A DNA stretch of 64,000 nucleotides from the NCBI RefSeq assembly GCF_047501535.1, contig NZ_JAZDRJ010000011.1, forward strand, positions 1 through 64,000, read 5' to 3'. This DNA comes from Yanghanlia sp047501535 (lineage in GTDB: Bacteria; Pseudomonadota; Gammaproteobacteria; Burkholderiales; Burkholderiaceae_B). Under the pieces are notes generated by a model. It was not told where the DNA came from and made no database searches. It was given only the letters and a program-made list of their open reading frames with translations. Of the stretch, positions 18,184 through 27,168 are shown piece by piece. Every line of letters begins with the position of its first letter. The first letter of the stretch is position 1. The translations under genes and the position numbers were made by a program.

Positions 18184-21100
18184 ATGCAAAAAGAAACCTC
18201 TTTCCCGCGCCTTTCAAGGCGAGGCTTCCTGAAGCTGGCAGGTGCCGGCGCGGCGGCCACGTCATTGACAGCGCTGGGTTTCAGCGAGGCTGAAGCCCAA
18301 ACTGCTGCCGGGGTTCGCAGCTTCAAGCTGACAACCACCACCGAAACCCGCAACATCTGTACCTATTGCTCGGTCGCCTGTGGGATCATCATGTATTCCA
18401 AGGGCGACGTCAACGCCGGCGAAAAGGCCCGCATCATCCATATTGAAGGGGATGCCGACCACCCGACCAACAAGGGTACCTTGTGCCCCAAGGGCGCCGC
18501 GCTATCTGAATTCATTAACTCCGAAACTCGTACCCGGGTGCCGCGTTACCGCGCACCGGGTTCCAACGAATGGCAGGAAGTCAGCTGGGATTTCGCCCTC
18601 GATAAGATCGCCCGCCATATCAAGGACGATCGCGACGCCAACTTCATTGAGAAAAACGCAGACGGCACCACCGTTAACCGCTGGACCTCAATGGGCTTCC
18701 TCGCAGCTTCCGGCGGCACCAATGAAAACGGCTGGCTGACTTACAAAACTGTTCGCGCACTCGGCGTTCTTCCATTCGACAATCAGGCACGCGTCTGACA
18801 CGGTCCCACGGTGGCCAGTTTGGCTCCGACATTTGGCCGTGGCGCTATGACCAACGCCTGGACAGACATTAAGAACTCCGACCTCGTTATCGTCATGGGC
18901 GGTAACGCTGCTGAAGCTCACCCCTGTGGTTTTAAATGGGTGACTGAAGCCAAGCATCGCAATAAAGCGAAGCTGATTGTCGTTGACCCGCGCTTTAACC
19001 GTACGGCTGCGGTGTCTGATTACTACGCGCCGATCCGGCCGGGCTCCGACATCACCTTCCTGATGGGTGTCATTCGCTACGTCATTACCCACGGCAAGGT
19101 GCAGTGGGAATACGTCAAGCACTACACCAACGCCAGTTATCTGGTGAAGGACGGCTTTGGCTGGAAGGATGGCCTTTTCAACGGCTACGATGAAGACGCT
19201 CGCGCGTTCAACACCGAAGAGTGGGAATACCAGTTCGACGAGAATGGTCAACCACTGACCGACCCCACGCTGGAACACCCGCGCTGTGTGTGGAACCTGC
19301 TCAAGCAACACGTCGAGGCGTATACGCCTGAGTTCGTGGAAAACATCTGTGGCACGCCCAAAGACCGTTTCCTGAAGATCTGTGAAATGATTGGCGAAAC
19401 CTCGGCGACAGATAAGGTCATGACGGCCTGTTATGCGCTGGGCTGGACCCAACACTCCAAGGGCGCTCAGAATATCCGCGGCATGGCCATGCTGCAGCTT
19501 ATCCTGGGCAATATCGGCCTGCCCGGCGGCGGTGTGAACGCGCTTCGCGGCCACGCCAACATTCAGGGGCTGACCGATATCGGTCTGCTCTCGAACATGA
19601 TTCCGGGCTATATGACCTTGCCTAAGGACAGCGAGCCGGATCTTGCCTCGTACCTGTCCACTCGCAAGAACCCGCCGCTTTTCCCCGGCCAGACCAGCTA
19701 TTGGCAGCACACGGACAAGTTCTTCGTGAGCTTCCTCAAGTCGATGTGGGGCGATGCTGCCACGCCGGAAAATGACTTTGGTTACGACTGGCTGCCCAAA
19801 CTGGATGTTCCTTACTACGACATCCTGCGCACCATGACCATGATGGAGGAAGGCAAAGTCAATCTGTACTTCTGTCAGGGCTTCAACCCCCTGATGGCCT
19901 TCCCCAACCGGGCCAAACTCAGCAATGCTTTGTCCAAGCTCAAGCTGCTGGTGTCCATCGACCCGCTCGAAACCGAGACCGCCGCTTTCTGGCAGAACCA
20001 CGGCATTTACAACGATGTAAACCCGGCGGAAATCATGACCGAGGTGCTGGAGCTGCCCTCCACCTGTTTCGCCGAAGACGAAGGCGCTACGGTGAACTCG
20101 GGTCGCTGGCTGCAATGGCACTGGACCGGCGCCACGCCCCCGGGCGAAGCCAAGCACGATACTTGGATCATGGCCGGTATCTTCCGCCGCGTGCAGGAGC
20201 TCTACCGTAAGGAAGGTGGTGTCTGCCCAGAGCCCATTCTTAATCTGAGCTGGGAATATGCCGACCCGGCCAACCCCAAGCCTGCCGAACTGGCACGCGA
20301 GATGAATGGCCGCGCGTTGAAGAACGTCTACGACCTGAACGACCCAAGCAAGTTGGTGCGTAAGGCAGGCGAGCAACACGCAGGCTTTGGTGAATTGCGC
20401 GCCGACGGGTCCACCATGTCCGGCTGCTGGATTTACGCGGGCTCCTGGACGGAAGACGGCAATATGATGGCCCGCCGCGACAATCACGACGAAGGCGGCA
20501 TCGGCACTTATCTGAACTGGACCTGGTCCTGGCCGGCCAACCGCCGCATCTTGTACAACCGTGCGTCCGCCGACTTGCAAGGCAAGCCGTGGGACCCACG
20601 CCGCAAGCTGATGGAATGGAATGCCTCCAAGGAGCGCTGGGAAGGCTACGATGTGCCGGACTTCTCGCCTACCGCCAAGCCGGAAGTCGTCATGCCCTTC
20701 ATCATGACGGAAGAAGGCACGGCGCGACTGTTCGCACGCAGGCTGCTACGCGACGGCCCCTTCCCCACGCATATGGAACCGTGGGAAAGCCCGGTTGAAA
20801 ACCCGTTCAACAAAAAGTTGCGCGGTAACCCGGCGGGGCGCATCTTTGAACGCGACGTGGAGCAGCTGGGCACCAGCGACGAGTTCCCCTTCGTGGGCAC
20901 CTCGTACCGCCTGACCGAGCACTTCCATACCTGGACCAAGCACAACCGCATCAACTCGGTGCTACAGCCCGACTTCTTCGTGGAAATCAGCGAAGAGCTC
21001 GCGGCCTTGCGCGGCATCAAGAAGGGCAGTCGTGTTCGTGTCTGGAATAAACGCGGCGAGATCTGGGCGAAAGCCGTCGTCACCAAGCGCATTCGTCCGC

Positions 21101-21300
21101 TCGTGTGTGACGGCAAAGACGTCCATGTAGTCGGCGTCCCTATTCACTGGGGCTTTACCGGCACTGCACGCAAAGGGTTTGGTGCGAACAGCCTCACTGT
21201 GTTCGCGGGTGACGCCAACATCGACACCCCCGAATCCAAGGTGTTTCTCGTCAACATTGAACCGGCCAGCGAGGCCGATATCAGGAGGCTGACCACATGA
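18184..21300 (+). CDS. fdnG: Formate dehydrogenase-N alpha subunit, selenocysteine-containing (copy 1)
   Basis: This 1038-residue molybdopterin enzyme oxidises formate to CO2 in the periplasm. The frame is read through an in-frame TGA at 18796-18798, which encodes selenocysteine at position 205 in the family-typical context RV-Sec-HGPTVASL. Without recoding the gene would appear as two pieces. A Tat signal (SRRGFLKL, residues 11-18) directs folded export. The N-terminal [4Fe-4S] ligands are Cys59, Cys62, Cys66 and Cys101. The remaining sequence has the full bis-MGD fold, ending near residue 1035. The beta-subunit gene overlaps the stop by four bases (ATGA). No strong Shine-Dalgarno sequence precedes the start, and 17925-18183 shows no clear regulator site. 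Confidence 0.96.
18796..18842 (+). promoter_or_regulatory. SECIS element of fdnG copy 1
   Basis: The UGA codon at 18796 is followed by an outer stem CCACGG (18806-18811) with CCGTGG (18837-18842) and an apical hairpin GGCC-AGTT-TGGC (18813-18824). The loop keeps the GU step recognised by SelB but lacks the AGGUCU form of the E. coli fdhF loop. It lies wholly within the coding frame, as in other bacterial selenoprotein genes. Confidence 0.8.
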
Positions 21301-22295
21301 GCAACCCTCAGGCTCCCGAACCCCGCACGGCGGCGTCCAACCCGCCGGTGCAACCCATGGCGTCCAACTTGAACGCCACTGACGTCGTGCGCGCCTCGGC
21401 GACGGCCAACGTGCCGCCGCCCACGCGCCAACTGACTCCAGTCGTCAAACTGATCGACGTGTCTAAATGCATAGGCTGCAAAGCTTGCCAGTCGGCCTGT
21501 ATCGAGTGGAACGATACCCAGCCCGAGATGGAAGAGAACGTGGGGATCTATGAAAACCCACACGATCTCACGCCGGACATGTTCACCCTGATGCGTTTCA
21601 CGGAGTACGAAGACCCTGAAACCGGCGACCTGGAATGGCTGATTCGCAAAGATGGCTGTATGCACTGCGTCGACCCGGGCTGTCTCAAGGCTTGCCCGGC
21701 CCCCGGCGCCATCGTGCAGTACTCCAATGGCATTGTCGATTTCATTTCTGAAAACTGCATTGGCTGTGGTTATTGCGTCAAGGGGTGCCCCTTCGACATC
21801 CCCCGCATCCACAAAACCGCGCAGGTCGCCAAGAAATGTACGCTGTGCTCAGATCGCGTCGCGGTCGGCCAAGGCCCAGCCTGTGCTAAAGCCTGCCCCA
21901 CCGAGTGCATCAGTTTCGGCACCGAAGAAGAAATGGACGCGCTGGCGGCTGAGCGAGTAGAAGACCTCAAGGAACGCGGCTACGAGAACGCCGGGCTGTA
22001 TAACCCCGAAGGGGTGGGCGGCACCCATGTCCGCTATGTTCTGCACCACCGCGACAAACCTTCGTTGTACGCCGGGTTGCCCGACAACCCAGAAATCTCA
22101 CCCGCGGTGGAATTCTGGAAAGGCCCCGCCAAGAAGGCAGGCTTGGTTGCGGCGGGCATCGCGACGGCAGGCGCCGTGTTGCACGGCCTTATCGCGCGAG
22201 CCAACAGGGTCAGCGAGCAGGAAGAAGAAGCCGCACAAGACTTGGTCGACTCAGCTAGCCAAACCCCGGCACGCGAATCCGAAAAGGAGCAATAA
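21297..22295 (+). CDS. fdnH: Formate dehydrogenase-N beta subunit, four [4Fe-4S] ferredoxin-like (copy 1)
   Basis: This 332-residue electron-transfer subunit passes electrons from the alpha subunit to the membrane cytochrome b. Four cysteine groups are visible: CIGCKACQSAC, CMHCVDPGCLKAC, CIGCGYCVKGC and CTLCSDR with ACAKACPTEC. A single C-terminal membrane helix (GLVAAGIATAGAVLHGLIA) anchors it. The N-terminal 48 residues before KLIDVSKC are a Pro/Ala-rich extension, longer than in the second copy. It overlaps both neighbours by a few bases, indicating tight translational coupling. Confidence 0.95.
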   Translation: MSNPQAPEPRTAASNPPVQPMASNLNATDVVRASATANVPPPTRQLTPVVKLIDVSKCIGCKACQSACIEWNDTQPEMEENVGIYENPHDLTPDMFTLMRFTEYEDPETGDLEWLIRKDGCMHCVDPGCLKACPAPGAIVQYSNGIVDFISENCIGCGYCVKGCPFDIPRIHKTAQVAKKCTLCSDRVAVGQGPACAKACPTECISFGTEEEMDALAAERVEDLKERGYENAGLYNPEGVGGTHVRYVLHHRDKPSLYAGLPDNPEISPAVEFWKGPAKKAGLVAAGIATAGAVLHGLIARANRVSEQEEEAAQDLVDSASQTPARESEKEQ

Positions 22296-23008
22296 TGGCC
22301 GCTACGCTCAAAACCGAAAACAAGCGAGTTCATTCCGCTTCGGGTGATGAACTGGTCAGCCGCAAACCGGTATTGTTAATGCGGTACCGGGGCTTTACGC
22401 GCTGCAACCACTGGCTCACCGCTCTGTGCATGTTCGCACTGCTATTCAGCGGCTTTGCCTTCTTTCACCCGTCGCTGTACTGGCTCACCAACCTGTTTGG
22501 CGGCGGCCAGATCACGCGCTGGATCCACCCCTGGATCGGCGTGGTGCTGGTCGTCAGCTTTCTGGGTATGTTCTTGCAAATGTGGCGCTTGAACGTGTTG
22601 CGACGGGAAGACGTGGAATGGGGCAAAAAAATCGGCGACGTCGTCCGGGGCAATGGCGACAATTTGCCGGAAGTCGGTAAGTACAACATCGGCCAAAAAG
22701 TCGTTTTTTGGGCCATGAGTATTCTCATCTTGCTTCTGGTCGTCACCGGCATCATGATCTGGGAAGAGCAGTTCTCCGGCATCGTGTCCATTCCAGTACA
22801 ACGCATTGCCGTTGTAGTGCATGCCATTGCCGCATTGGGCTGTTTCCTCGTTGTGCTGGCACACGTCTATGCAGCCATTTGGACACGCGGCACGATTCGC
22901 GCCATGACACGTGGCACGGTCACGGGTGGCTGGGCATACCGCCACCACCGTAAATGGCTGCGCGAACTCGCCCGCCGTGATGCCGCCGCAGAGTCCGGCA
23001 GGGAATGA
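22295..23008 (+). CDS. fdnI: Formate dehydrogenase-N gamma subunit, cytochrome b556 (copy 1)
   Basis: This 237-residue di-heme membrane subunit transfers electrons to the quinone pool. Four membrane helices are apparent. Candidate heme-ligating histidines lie in TRCNHWLTALCM, in RWIHPWIG and in the VVVHAIAALG and LAHVYAAIW helices. The basic tail GTVTGGWAYRHHRKWLRE is typical of the family. Its start shares one base with the fdnH stop (TAATG) and its stop overlaps fdhE (ATGA). The N-terminus carries about 30 residues before the first helix. Confidence 0.94.
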   Translation: MAATLKTENKRVHSASGDELVSRKPVLLMRYRGFTRCNHWLTALCMFALLFSGFAFFHPSLYWLTNLFGGGQITRWIHPWIGVVLVVSFLGMFLQMWRLNVLRREDVEWGKKIGDVVRGNGDNLPEVGKYNIGQKVVFWAMSILILLLVVTGIMIWEEQFSGIVSIPVQRIAVVVHAIAALGCFLVVLAHVYAAIWTRGTIRAMTRGTVTGGWAYRHHRKWLRELARRDAAAESGRE

Positions 23009-23937
23009 GCACTGTCATGGGAAAGAACACACCAATACAGCCCGACCCTTCTTTCATCACCGGCGGCGTCGCCAAGACGCCGTTCGTGCTGCGCCAGGAG
23101 CCAGTGCAACAGTTCACACAGCGAGCTGAACGCCTGCGCTTTCTGGCGCAAAGCAGCGATCTCGCCGCCTATCTGGAGTTTCTGGCCGATCTGGCCAGCA
23201 TTCAGGCAGAACTGGTACAGCAGCACGCGCCGGCACCCATCCGAGCAGAACAGATCAGCCAGGCCGTAGAAAGCGGCCTTCCGCTGATCAATCGCGCCTC
23301 CCTGGCTCACGATGCATCTTTGCATGACTGCCTTCAAGCGCTCTGCAAAGCCGCCCAGGCGCTCGCCATGCCAGAGCCCGCCCGTCAGGCTCTGGAAGCC
23401 GTCCTCGATGCGTCCCACGAAGACCGCAGCTGGCTGCTGGCCAACGTGCTTGCCGACACCATTCCAGCAGATAGCATTGCCCCCCACCTGTTAGCCGCAG
23501 CGGCGGTGCAGGTGCACCTGTCGCAACTTGCGGCGGGCTTACCTGTGGAAGCGCTGCGCCCAGTGGCGACGGGCGTATGCCCTGCCTGTGGCGGTCGTCC
23601 TGCCACCTCGTCCGTCATCGGGTTGCGCGACATTGAAAACGTGCGTTACGCCAGTTGCAGTTGCTGTGCCACGCAATGGAATGAAGTTCGCATCAAGTGC
23701 CTGTGCTGCGGCTCTACCAAAGGCATCAGCTACCGTAGTGCCGAAACCGCCGATGCCACCGTCAAGGCCGAAGTCTGCAGCGAATGCAACCACTGGGTGA
23801 AAGTGCTGTATCAAGTACGCAATGCCAGCCTGGAACCCATCGCCGACGATGTTGGCAGCCTGGGGCTAGACATGCTGATGAAGAACGAAACCCCCTTCAC
23901 AAAAGGCGGCTTCAACCCCTTCTTGGTGGGGTATTAA
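23005..23937 (+). CDS. fdhE: Formate dehydrogenase accessory protein FdhE (copy 1)
   Basis: This 310-residue cytosolic factor is needed for maturation of membrane formate dehydrogenases. The C-terminal half carries four paired-cysteine rubredoxin-like groups: CPACGG, CSCCATQW, CLCCGSTK and CSECNHWVK. These are known in FdhE to bind iron or a similar metal. The helical N-terminal part includes FVLRQEPVQQFTQRAERLRF. It starts in a four-base overlap with fdnI and closes the first formate dehydrogenase operon. A second copy lies at 45346. Confidence 0.93.
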   Translation: MSTVMGKNTPIQPDPSFITGGVAKTPFVLRQEPVQQFTQRAERLRFLAQSSDLAAYLEFLADLASIQAELVQQHAPAPIRAEQISQAVESGLPLINRASLAHDASLHDCLQALCKAAQALAMPEPARQALEAVLDASHEDRSWLLANVLADTIPADSIAPHLLAAAAVQVHLSQLAAGLPVEALRPVATGVCPACGGRPATSSVIGLRDIENVRYASCSCCATQWNEVRIKCLCCGSTKGISYRSAETADATVKAEVCSECNHWVKVLYQVRNASLEPIADDVGSLGLDMLMKNETPFTKGGFNPFLVGY

Positions 23938-23938
23938 G

Positions 23939-23953
23939 CCCTACACAGTAGGG
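23939..23953. other. Small hairpin between fdhE and bfr
   Basis: CCCTAC and GTAGGG enclose a three-base loop immediately after the fdhE stop. A T-rich stretch (GATTTTTTCTGG) begins only about 20 bases later, so at best this is a weak terminator or an mRNA-end stabiliser. Confidence 0.3.
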
Positions 23954-23998
23954 ATGCAGTAACATTGCCCTATAAGATTTTTTCTGGAGTCCACTAAA

Positions 23999-24478
23999 AT
24001 GCAAGGCAATCCCAAAGTCATCGAGTGCCTGGTAGAACTGTTGCGTGGCGAACTCGCCGCGCGCGATCAGTACTTCGTGCATTCTCGTCAATACGAAGAC
24101 CTGGGCTACCAGCGCTTGTACGAACGTATCAACCATGAAATGGAAGAAGAGACTCAGCACGCAGACGACATTCTGCGCCGCATCCTCTTCCTCGAAGGCA
24201 AGCCCGACATGCGCCCGCACGAGTTCACCCCGGGTGAAACCGTCGAAGAAATGCTGCGCAAGGATCTCGAAGTCGAATACAAGGTACGCGACAACCTCAA
24301 GGCCGCCATGGCACTCTGCGAGGAGCTCGGCGACTATGTCACTCGCGACATGTTGCTGACCCAACTGCGCGACACCGAAGAAGATCACGCCTATTGGCTG
24401 GAAAAGCAGCTTGGCCTGATCGAAAAAATCGGCTTGCAGAATTACCTGCAATCGCAAATGGGCTCAGAACAAGCCTGA
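23999..24478 (+). CDS. bfr: Bacterioferritin-family iron-storage protein lacking the heme-ligand methionine
   Basis: This 159-residue four-helix ferritin stores iron in a 24-mer shell. The ferroxidase residues are recognisable: the first-helix Glu in RGELAARDQYFVHSRQYEDLG, HE at about 46-47 with Glu51 and His54 in EEETQHAD, and a later Glu in RDTEEDH. The family phrases RILFLEGKPDM and GLQNYLQSQM are clear. Aligned with E. coli Bfr, the heme-binding Met52 is Thr here. Heme-free subunits that pair with a Met52 subunit are known, for example in Neisseria. No second bfr gene is in this window. A Shine-Dalgarno sequence (CTGGAG) precedes the ATG. Confidence 0.92.
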   Translation: MQGNPKVIECLVELLRGELAARDQYFVHSRQYEDLGYQRLYERINHEMEEETQHADDILRRILFLEGKPDMRPHEFTPGETVEEMLRKDLEVEYKVRDNLKAAMALCEELGDYVTRDMLLTQLRDTEEDHAYWLEKQLGLIEKIGLQNYLQSQMGSEQA

Positions 24479-24498
24479 CGGCCCCACCTATGGCCTTA

Positions 24499-24527
24499 AA
24501 TCCGGCGGCCATTCAAGCCGCTGGATT
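24499..24527. terminator. Hairpin between convergent bfr and TonB-receptor genes
   Basis: AATCC-G-GCGGC pairs with GCCGC-T-GGATT around a seven-base loop. It sits between two convergent stop codons. The flanking T-tracts are weak on both sides (CTCCTCTC on plus, TTTAAGG on minus), so it is probably a shared terminator of moderate strength. Confidence 0.6.
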
Positions 24528-24541
24528 CTCCTCTCATTCCC

Positions 24542-26701
24542 TCAAAATTTCACCTGATACGTCAGAACGACGTTGCGACCCGTGCCTGGCAGTTCGTCTC
24601 GAGACGCCCGATATTCCTTATCAAGAATATTGTTGAAGTGCAGCGCAAATTGCTGGCGGGTATCTCGCCCGCTTTCAGCACCCACGGAAAGGTTCAGACT
24701 AGCCCATCCTGGCAAGCGGTCGGTGGAATCCACCCCAGCACTGGAGCGCACCGTCTGCAGCGAATGGGTCGAACCCCGCATGTAAAGGTCCGCCCAGATA
24801 TCGTTGCCGGCCCAGGTATCGTCATAGCGTAAACCCAGGCGGCCGCTGAGGGCGGGTGTCGCACTGTTGTAGGTGGAAAGCGGCCCCACATTGACCTCGC
24901 GCCGCATCCAAGCACCCGACGCGTAAGGGGTGAACGATGACCCGGGTATCGCATACTCGGCTAGCAGCTCCAAACCAAAGGAATCTGCACTGTTGGCATT
25001 GACATAACCATAGTCGCCAGCCCCCGCCGAAGCCGGGCAGATACCTGCTACGCAGGGCTGTGTGGTGATGTAGTCCTTGGCCTTGGTATAAAAAGCCGTC
25101 GCATCCAGTACCAAACCGCCCCCACTGTAACGGGCGCCGATCTCGATATTACGTGACGTTTCGGGCGCAAGTCCCGGATTACCGTGAGTCGGGGAACCAC
25201 TACCTGCTGTCGTGTCAGTAAACATCTGCAGCAATGTGGGCATGATGTAGCCTTCCGAATACAACGCCCGCAATGTGGTATTGCTGATGCCGGTGTACGT
25301 CATGCCCAAAGACTTAACCAAGCGGTCAGTAGTGCTCCCCCCTCGGCCTGCTTCAATCGGCTGACTGCTTTTATCCAGGCTGGATTTCACATGGTAATAG
25401 CGCAGGCCGCCTATGAGTTTGAAGTCGTCTGTAATTGACCACTCATCCTGTACAAACGCCGACAGCGTGCGCAAGGAGGCGCGGTCTCGACGCGGGTTAT
25501 ATCTCACCGTTTTCATCGGTGGCTGCATTGGGATGGATCGGGTCGTACTCGTTGTCGAGTTCTTCGCCGTGTCCAAGTCGTCCATCAAATATTGCACGCC
25601 GGCAATGGTGTAGTGGGAAGGATAGAACTGCAGGTCAACCTGCGCCGTGCCGCCGTAATTGACATTGCGATCATCCGAGGTGGAGTTCACCCCCACGCTC
25701 ATAATGGGAAGCGGCTGCATGGTTACGGTATTGGAAAACAGCCTGTCCACCTTCTGATAATAGGCGTCCACATGGACTTTACGCACCAGCGGGCTCAGGT
25801 TCTCGCCATCGTAATACAGCCCAACCTTGGTCAGGTCCCGTTTCGGAAGGCTGATATTGAAATCCGTAATCGGATACTGCAGGGTCGACGGGCTTGTCCA
25901 GCTGTCTGTCTCCAGCTTGTGCTGATTAACCTTGAGCGCAATATGGTGGTTGCGTTCAGCGCCCAAGGTGTAGCCCAGGTGCAGCGACACATCCCGATTA
26001 TTGTAGGAAGTGCCATCCAGCCTGCCGGTGGGGGTGTACTGCCCTTTGGGCACCTTGCGATCATTGTGGTCATCACCGCTGACCGACAGGCGGTAATCAA
26101 AGTCACCCACAGAGCCAGATAAAGCGCTCCACCCCTGCCAGCCGTTTGAGCCCGAATACCACGTGCCGCCCACTTCAAGCCCTATCGGCCCATCCCCCCC
26201 GCGCCGCGTGATGATGTTAACAACGCCCCCAATAGCCTTAGCGCCGTGCAATACTGAAGCTGGCCCTCGAATCACCTCGATGCGCTCAACGTTGGCGGGG
26301 TCCACCAGGATGGGCGTACCAAATGTGCTGTGATCCGTGATCTCCTGCCCGTCAACCAAAATGGTCACGCGCTGCGAGGACTCGCCCCGAATGCGGATAC
26401 GCTTCATACCGGCCGCCGAAGCATCCACGACCTCAACCCCCGGCACATCGCGAATCAATTCAGCGATGCTTTCGGGAGCCTGCCGCTCAATCTCATACCG
26501 ATCAATCACGGACACGGAGGCAGGGCTGTTCTGCACGGAAGTTTCGGTCCGGGTTCCCAGCACGGTAATCGTGTCCAGCTTGGACGGCCGCATGGCAGCA
26601 GGTGAGCCCGGTTGTTCGCTGCTATCGATAGTTTGAGCAGAGGTTGGCAACAGGCAGGAAGCCGCTAACGCCATGGTTGTAGCCAGTGTTGATTTCTTCA
26701 T
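24542..26701 (-). CDS. TonB-dependent outer-membrane receptor, probably for heme
   Basis: This 719-residue receptor has a signal peptide (residues 1 to about 22), a TonB-box-like DTITVLGTRTE, and a plug domain (ELIRDVPGVEVVDASAAG, IRGESSQRVTILVDGQEI, VERIEVIRGPASVLHGAKAI). A 22-strand barrel ends in VVLTYQVKF with a terminal Phe. SEGYIMPTLLQMF followed by NPGLAPETS occupies the place of the heme-receptor FRAP and NPNL region, but the match is loose. The substrate is inferred from the operon: it is the last gene after the anaerobic heme-degradation enzymes. A siderophore or cobalamin substrate cannot be excluded. Confidence 0.85.
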   Translation of the reverse strand: MKKSTLATTMALAASCLLPTSAQTIDSSEQPGSPAAMRPSKLDTITVLGTRTETSVQNSPASVSVIDRYEIERQAPESIAELIRDVPGVEVVDASAAGMKRIRIRGESSQRVTILVDGQEITDHSTFGTPILVDPANVERIEVIRGPASVLHGAKAIGGVVNIITRRGGDGPIGLEVGGTWYSGSNGWQGWSALSGSVGDFDYRLSVSGDDHNDRKVPKGQYTPTGRLDGTSYNNRDVSLHLGYTLGAERNHHIALKVNQHKLETDSWTSPSTLQYPITDFNISLPKRDLTKVGLYYDGENLSPLVRKVHVDAYYQKVDRLFSNTVTMQPLPIMSVGVNSTSDDRNVNYGGTAQVDLQFYPSHYTIAGVQYLMDDLDTAKNSTTSTTRSIPMQPPMKTVRYNPRRDRASLRTLSAFVQDEWSITDDFKLIGGLRYYHVKSSLDKSSQPIEAGRGGSTTDRLVKSLGMTYTGISNTTLRALYSEGYIMPTLLQMFTDTTAGSGSPTHGNPGLAPETSRNIEIGARYSGGGLVLDATAFYTKAKDYITTQPCVAGICPASAGAGDYGYVNANSADSFGLELLAEYAIPGSSFTPYASGAWMRREVNVGPLSTYNSATPALSGRLGLRYDDTWAGNDIWADLYMRGSTHSLQTVRSSAGVDSTDRLPGWASLNLSVGAESGRDTRQQFALHFNNILDKEYRASRDELPGTGRNVVLTYQVKF

Positions 26702-26734
26702 TTTTAGATCTCGTACTCCAGTGCGTCATTCCAT

Positions 26735-26778
26735 CGCCAAAAGGCGTGCGCACCCATGACTGCGGCCCCATGCCGCAG
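26735..26778 (-). promoter_or_regulatory. Two stem-loops in the leader of the TonB receptor gene
   Basis: CGCC-AAAA-GGCG (26735-26746) and CTGCGGC-CCCAT-GCCGCAG (26760-26778) lie in the 111-base spacer upstream of the receptor start. Neither has a U-tract. They could set relative expression of the receptor or mark mRNA processing. The function is inferred. Confidence 0.35.
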
Positions 26779-26812
26779 CTCATACAGGAAACAAGTCTTG
26801 AAGAAACAACCA

Positions 26813-27166
26813 TTAGGATTCTGGCGCCAGCAACTTCTGCCTGGACGTCACGCAGTAAATTGAACCACCCTCGTCGCGGCAGGGCTCGCCAACCGCCAGC
26901 CGCTCTACACTCACCCTCCCCGATTCAACACGAACGACATACCGGTGCACCGGCTGATGTTCTGTCACACCATGCTTGAAAGGTTCAAAGTGCGAGTGGG
27001 AAGGGAGGCATTCAAGACGCTCGATCGGCGCGCTACCACTTTGAAGAATGGTGCGCACCAACAAAGCCCTGCGCTCACACTCTTCCTGAGTCTGGGTATT
27101 CACGAACGCAGCAGAAAGCCCCCCGTCTGAAAGGGTCAGAATCAACATCAGAAACGTTGCGGTCAT
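26813..27166 (-). CDS. Small exported protein of unknown function in the heme operon
   Basis: This 117-residue protein begins two bases after the chuY stop codon. The first about 20 residues form a signal-peptide-like hydrophobic segment (MTATFLMLILTLSDGGLSAA). The mature part holds four cysteines (QEECERR, ERLECLPS, GEPCRDEG, SIYCVTS), consistent with two disulfides in the periplasm, and several histidines around residues 56-75 (SHSHFEPFKHGVTEHQPVH). I do not recognise the family. Tight spacing and a shared strand place it in the operon with the heme enzymes and the receptor, so a role in periplasmic heme or iron handling is possible but unproven. Confidence 0.65.
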   Translation of the reverse strand: MTATFLMLILTLSDGGLSAAFVNTQTQEECERRALLVRTILQSGSAPIERLECLPSHSHFEPFKHGVTEHQPVHRYVVRVESGRVSVERLAVGEPCRDEGGSIYCVTSRQKLLAPES

Positions 27167-27168
27167 GC

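Noticed and set aside
18688..20580. A 630-codon open frame antisense to fdnG copy 1.
   Set aside because: It has no recognisable domain and lies wholly opposite a certain gene; GC-rich codon structure commonly leaves such mirror frames open.
18184..21300. A formate dehydrogenase gene apparently broken by a stop codon (and the same at 40635-43718).
   Set aside because: The TGA is at the selenocysteine position of the family with a SECIS hairpin after it, and selA, selB, selC and selD are present, so it is recoding, not a pseudogene.
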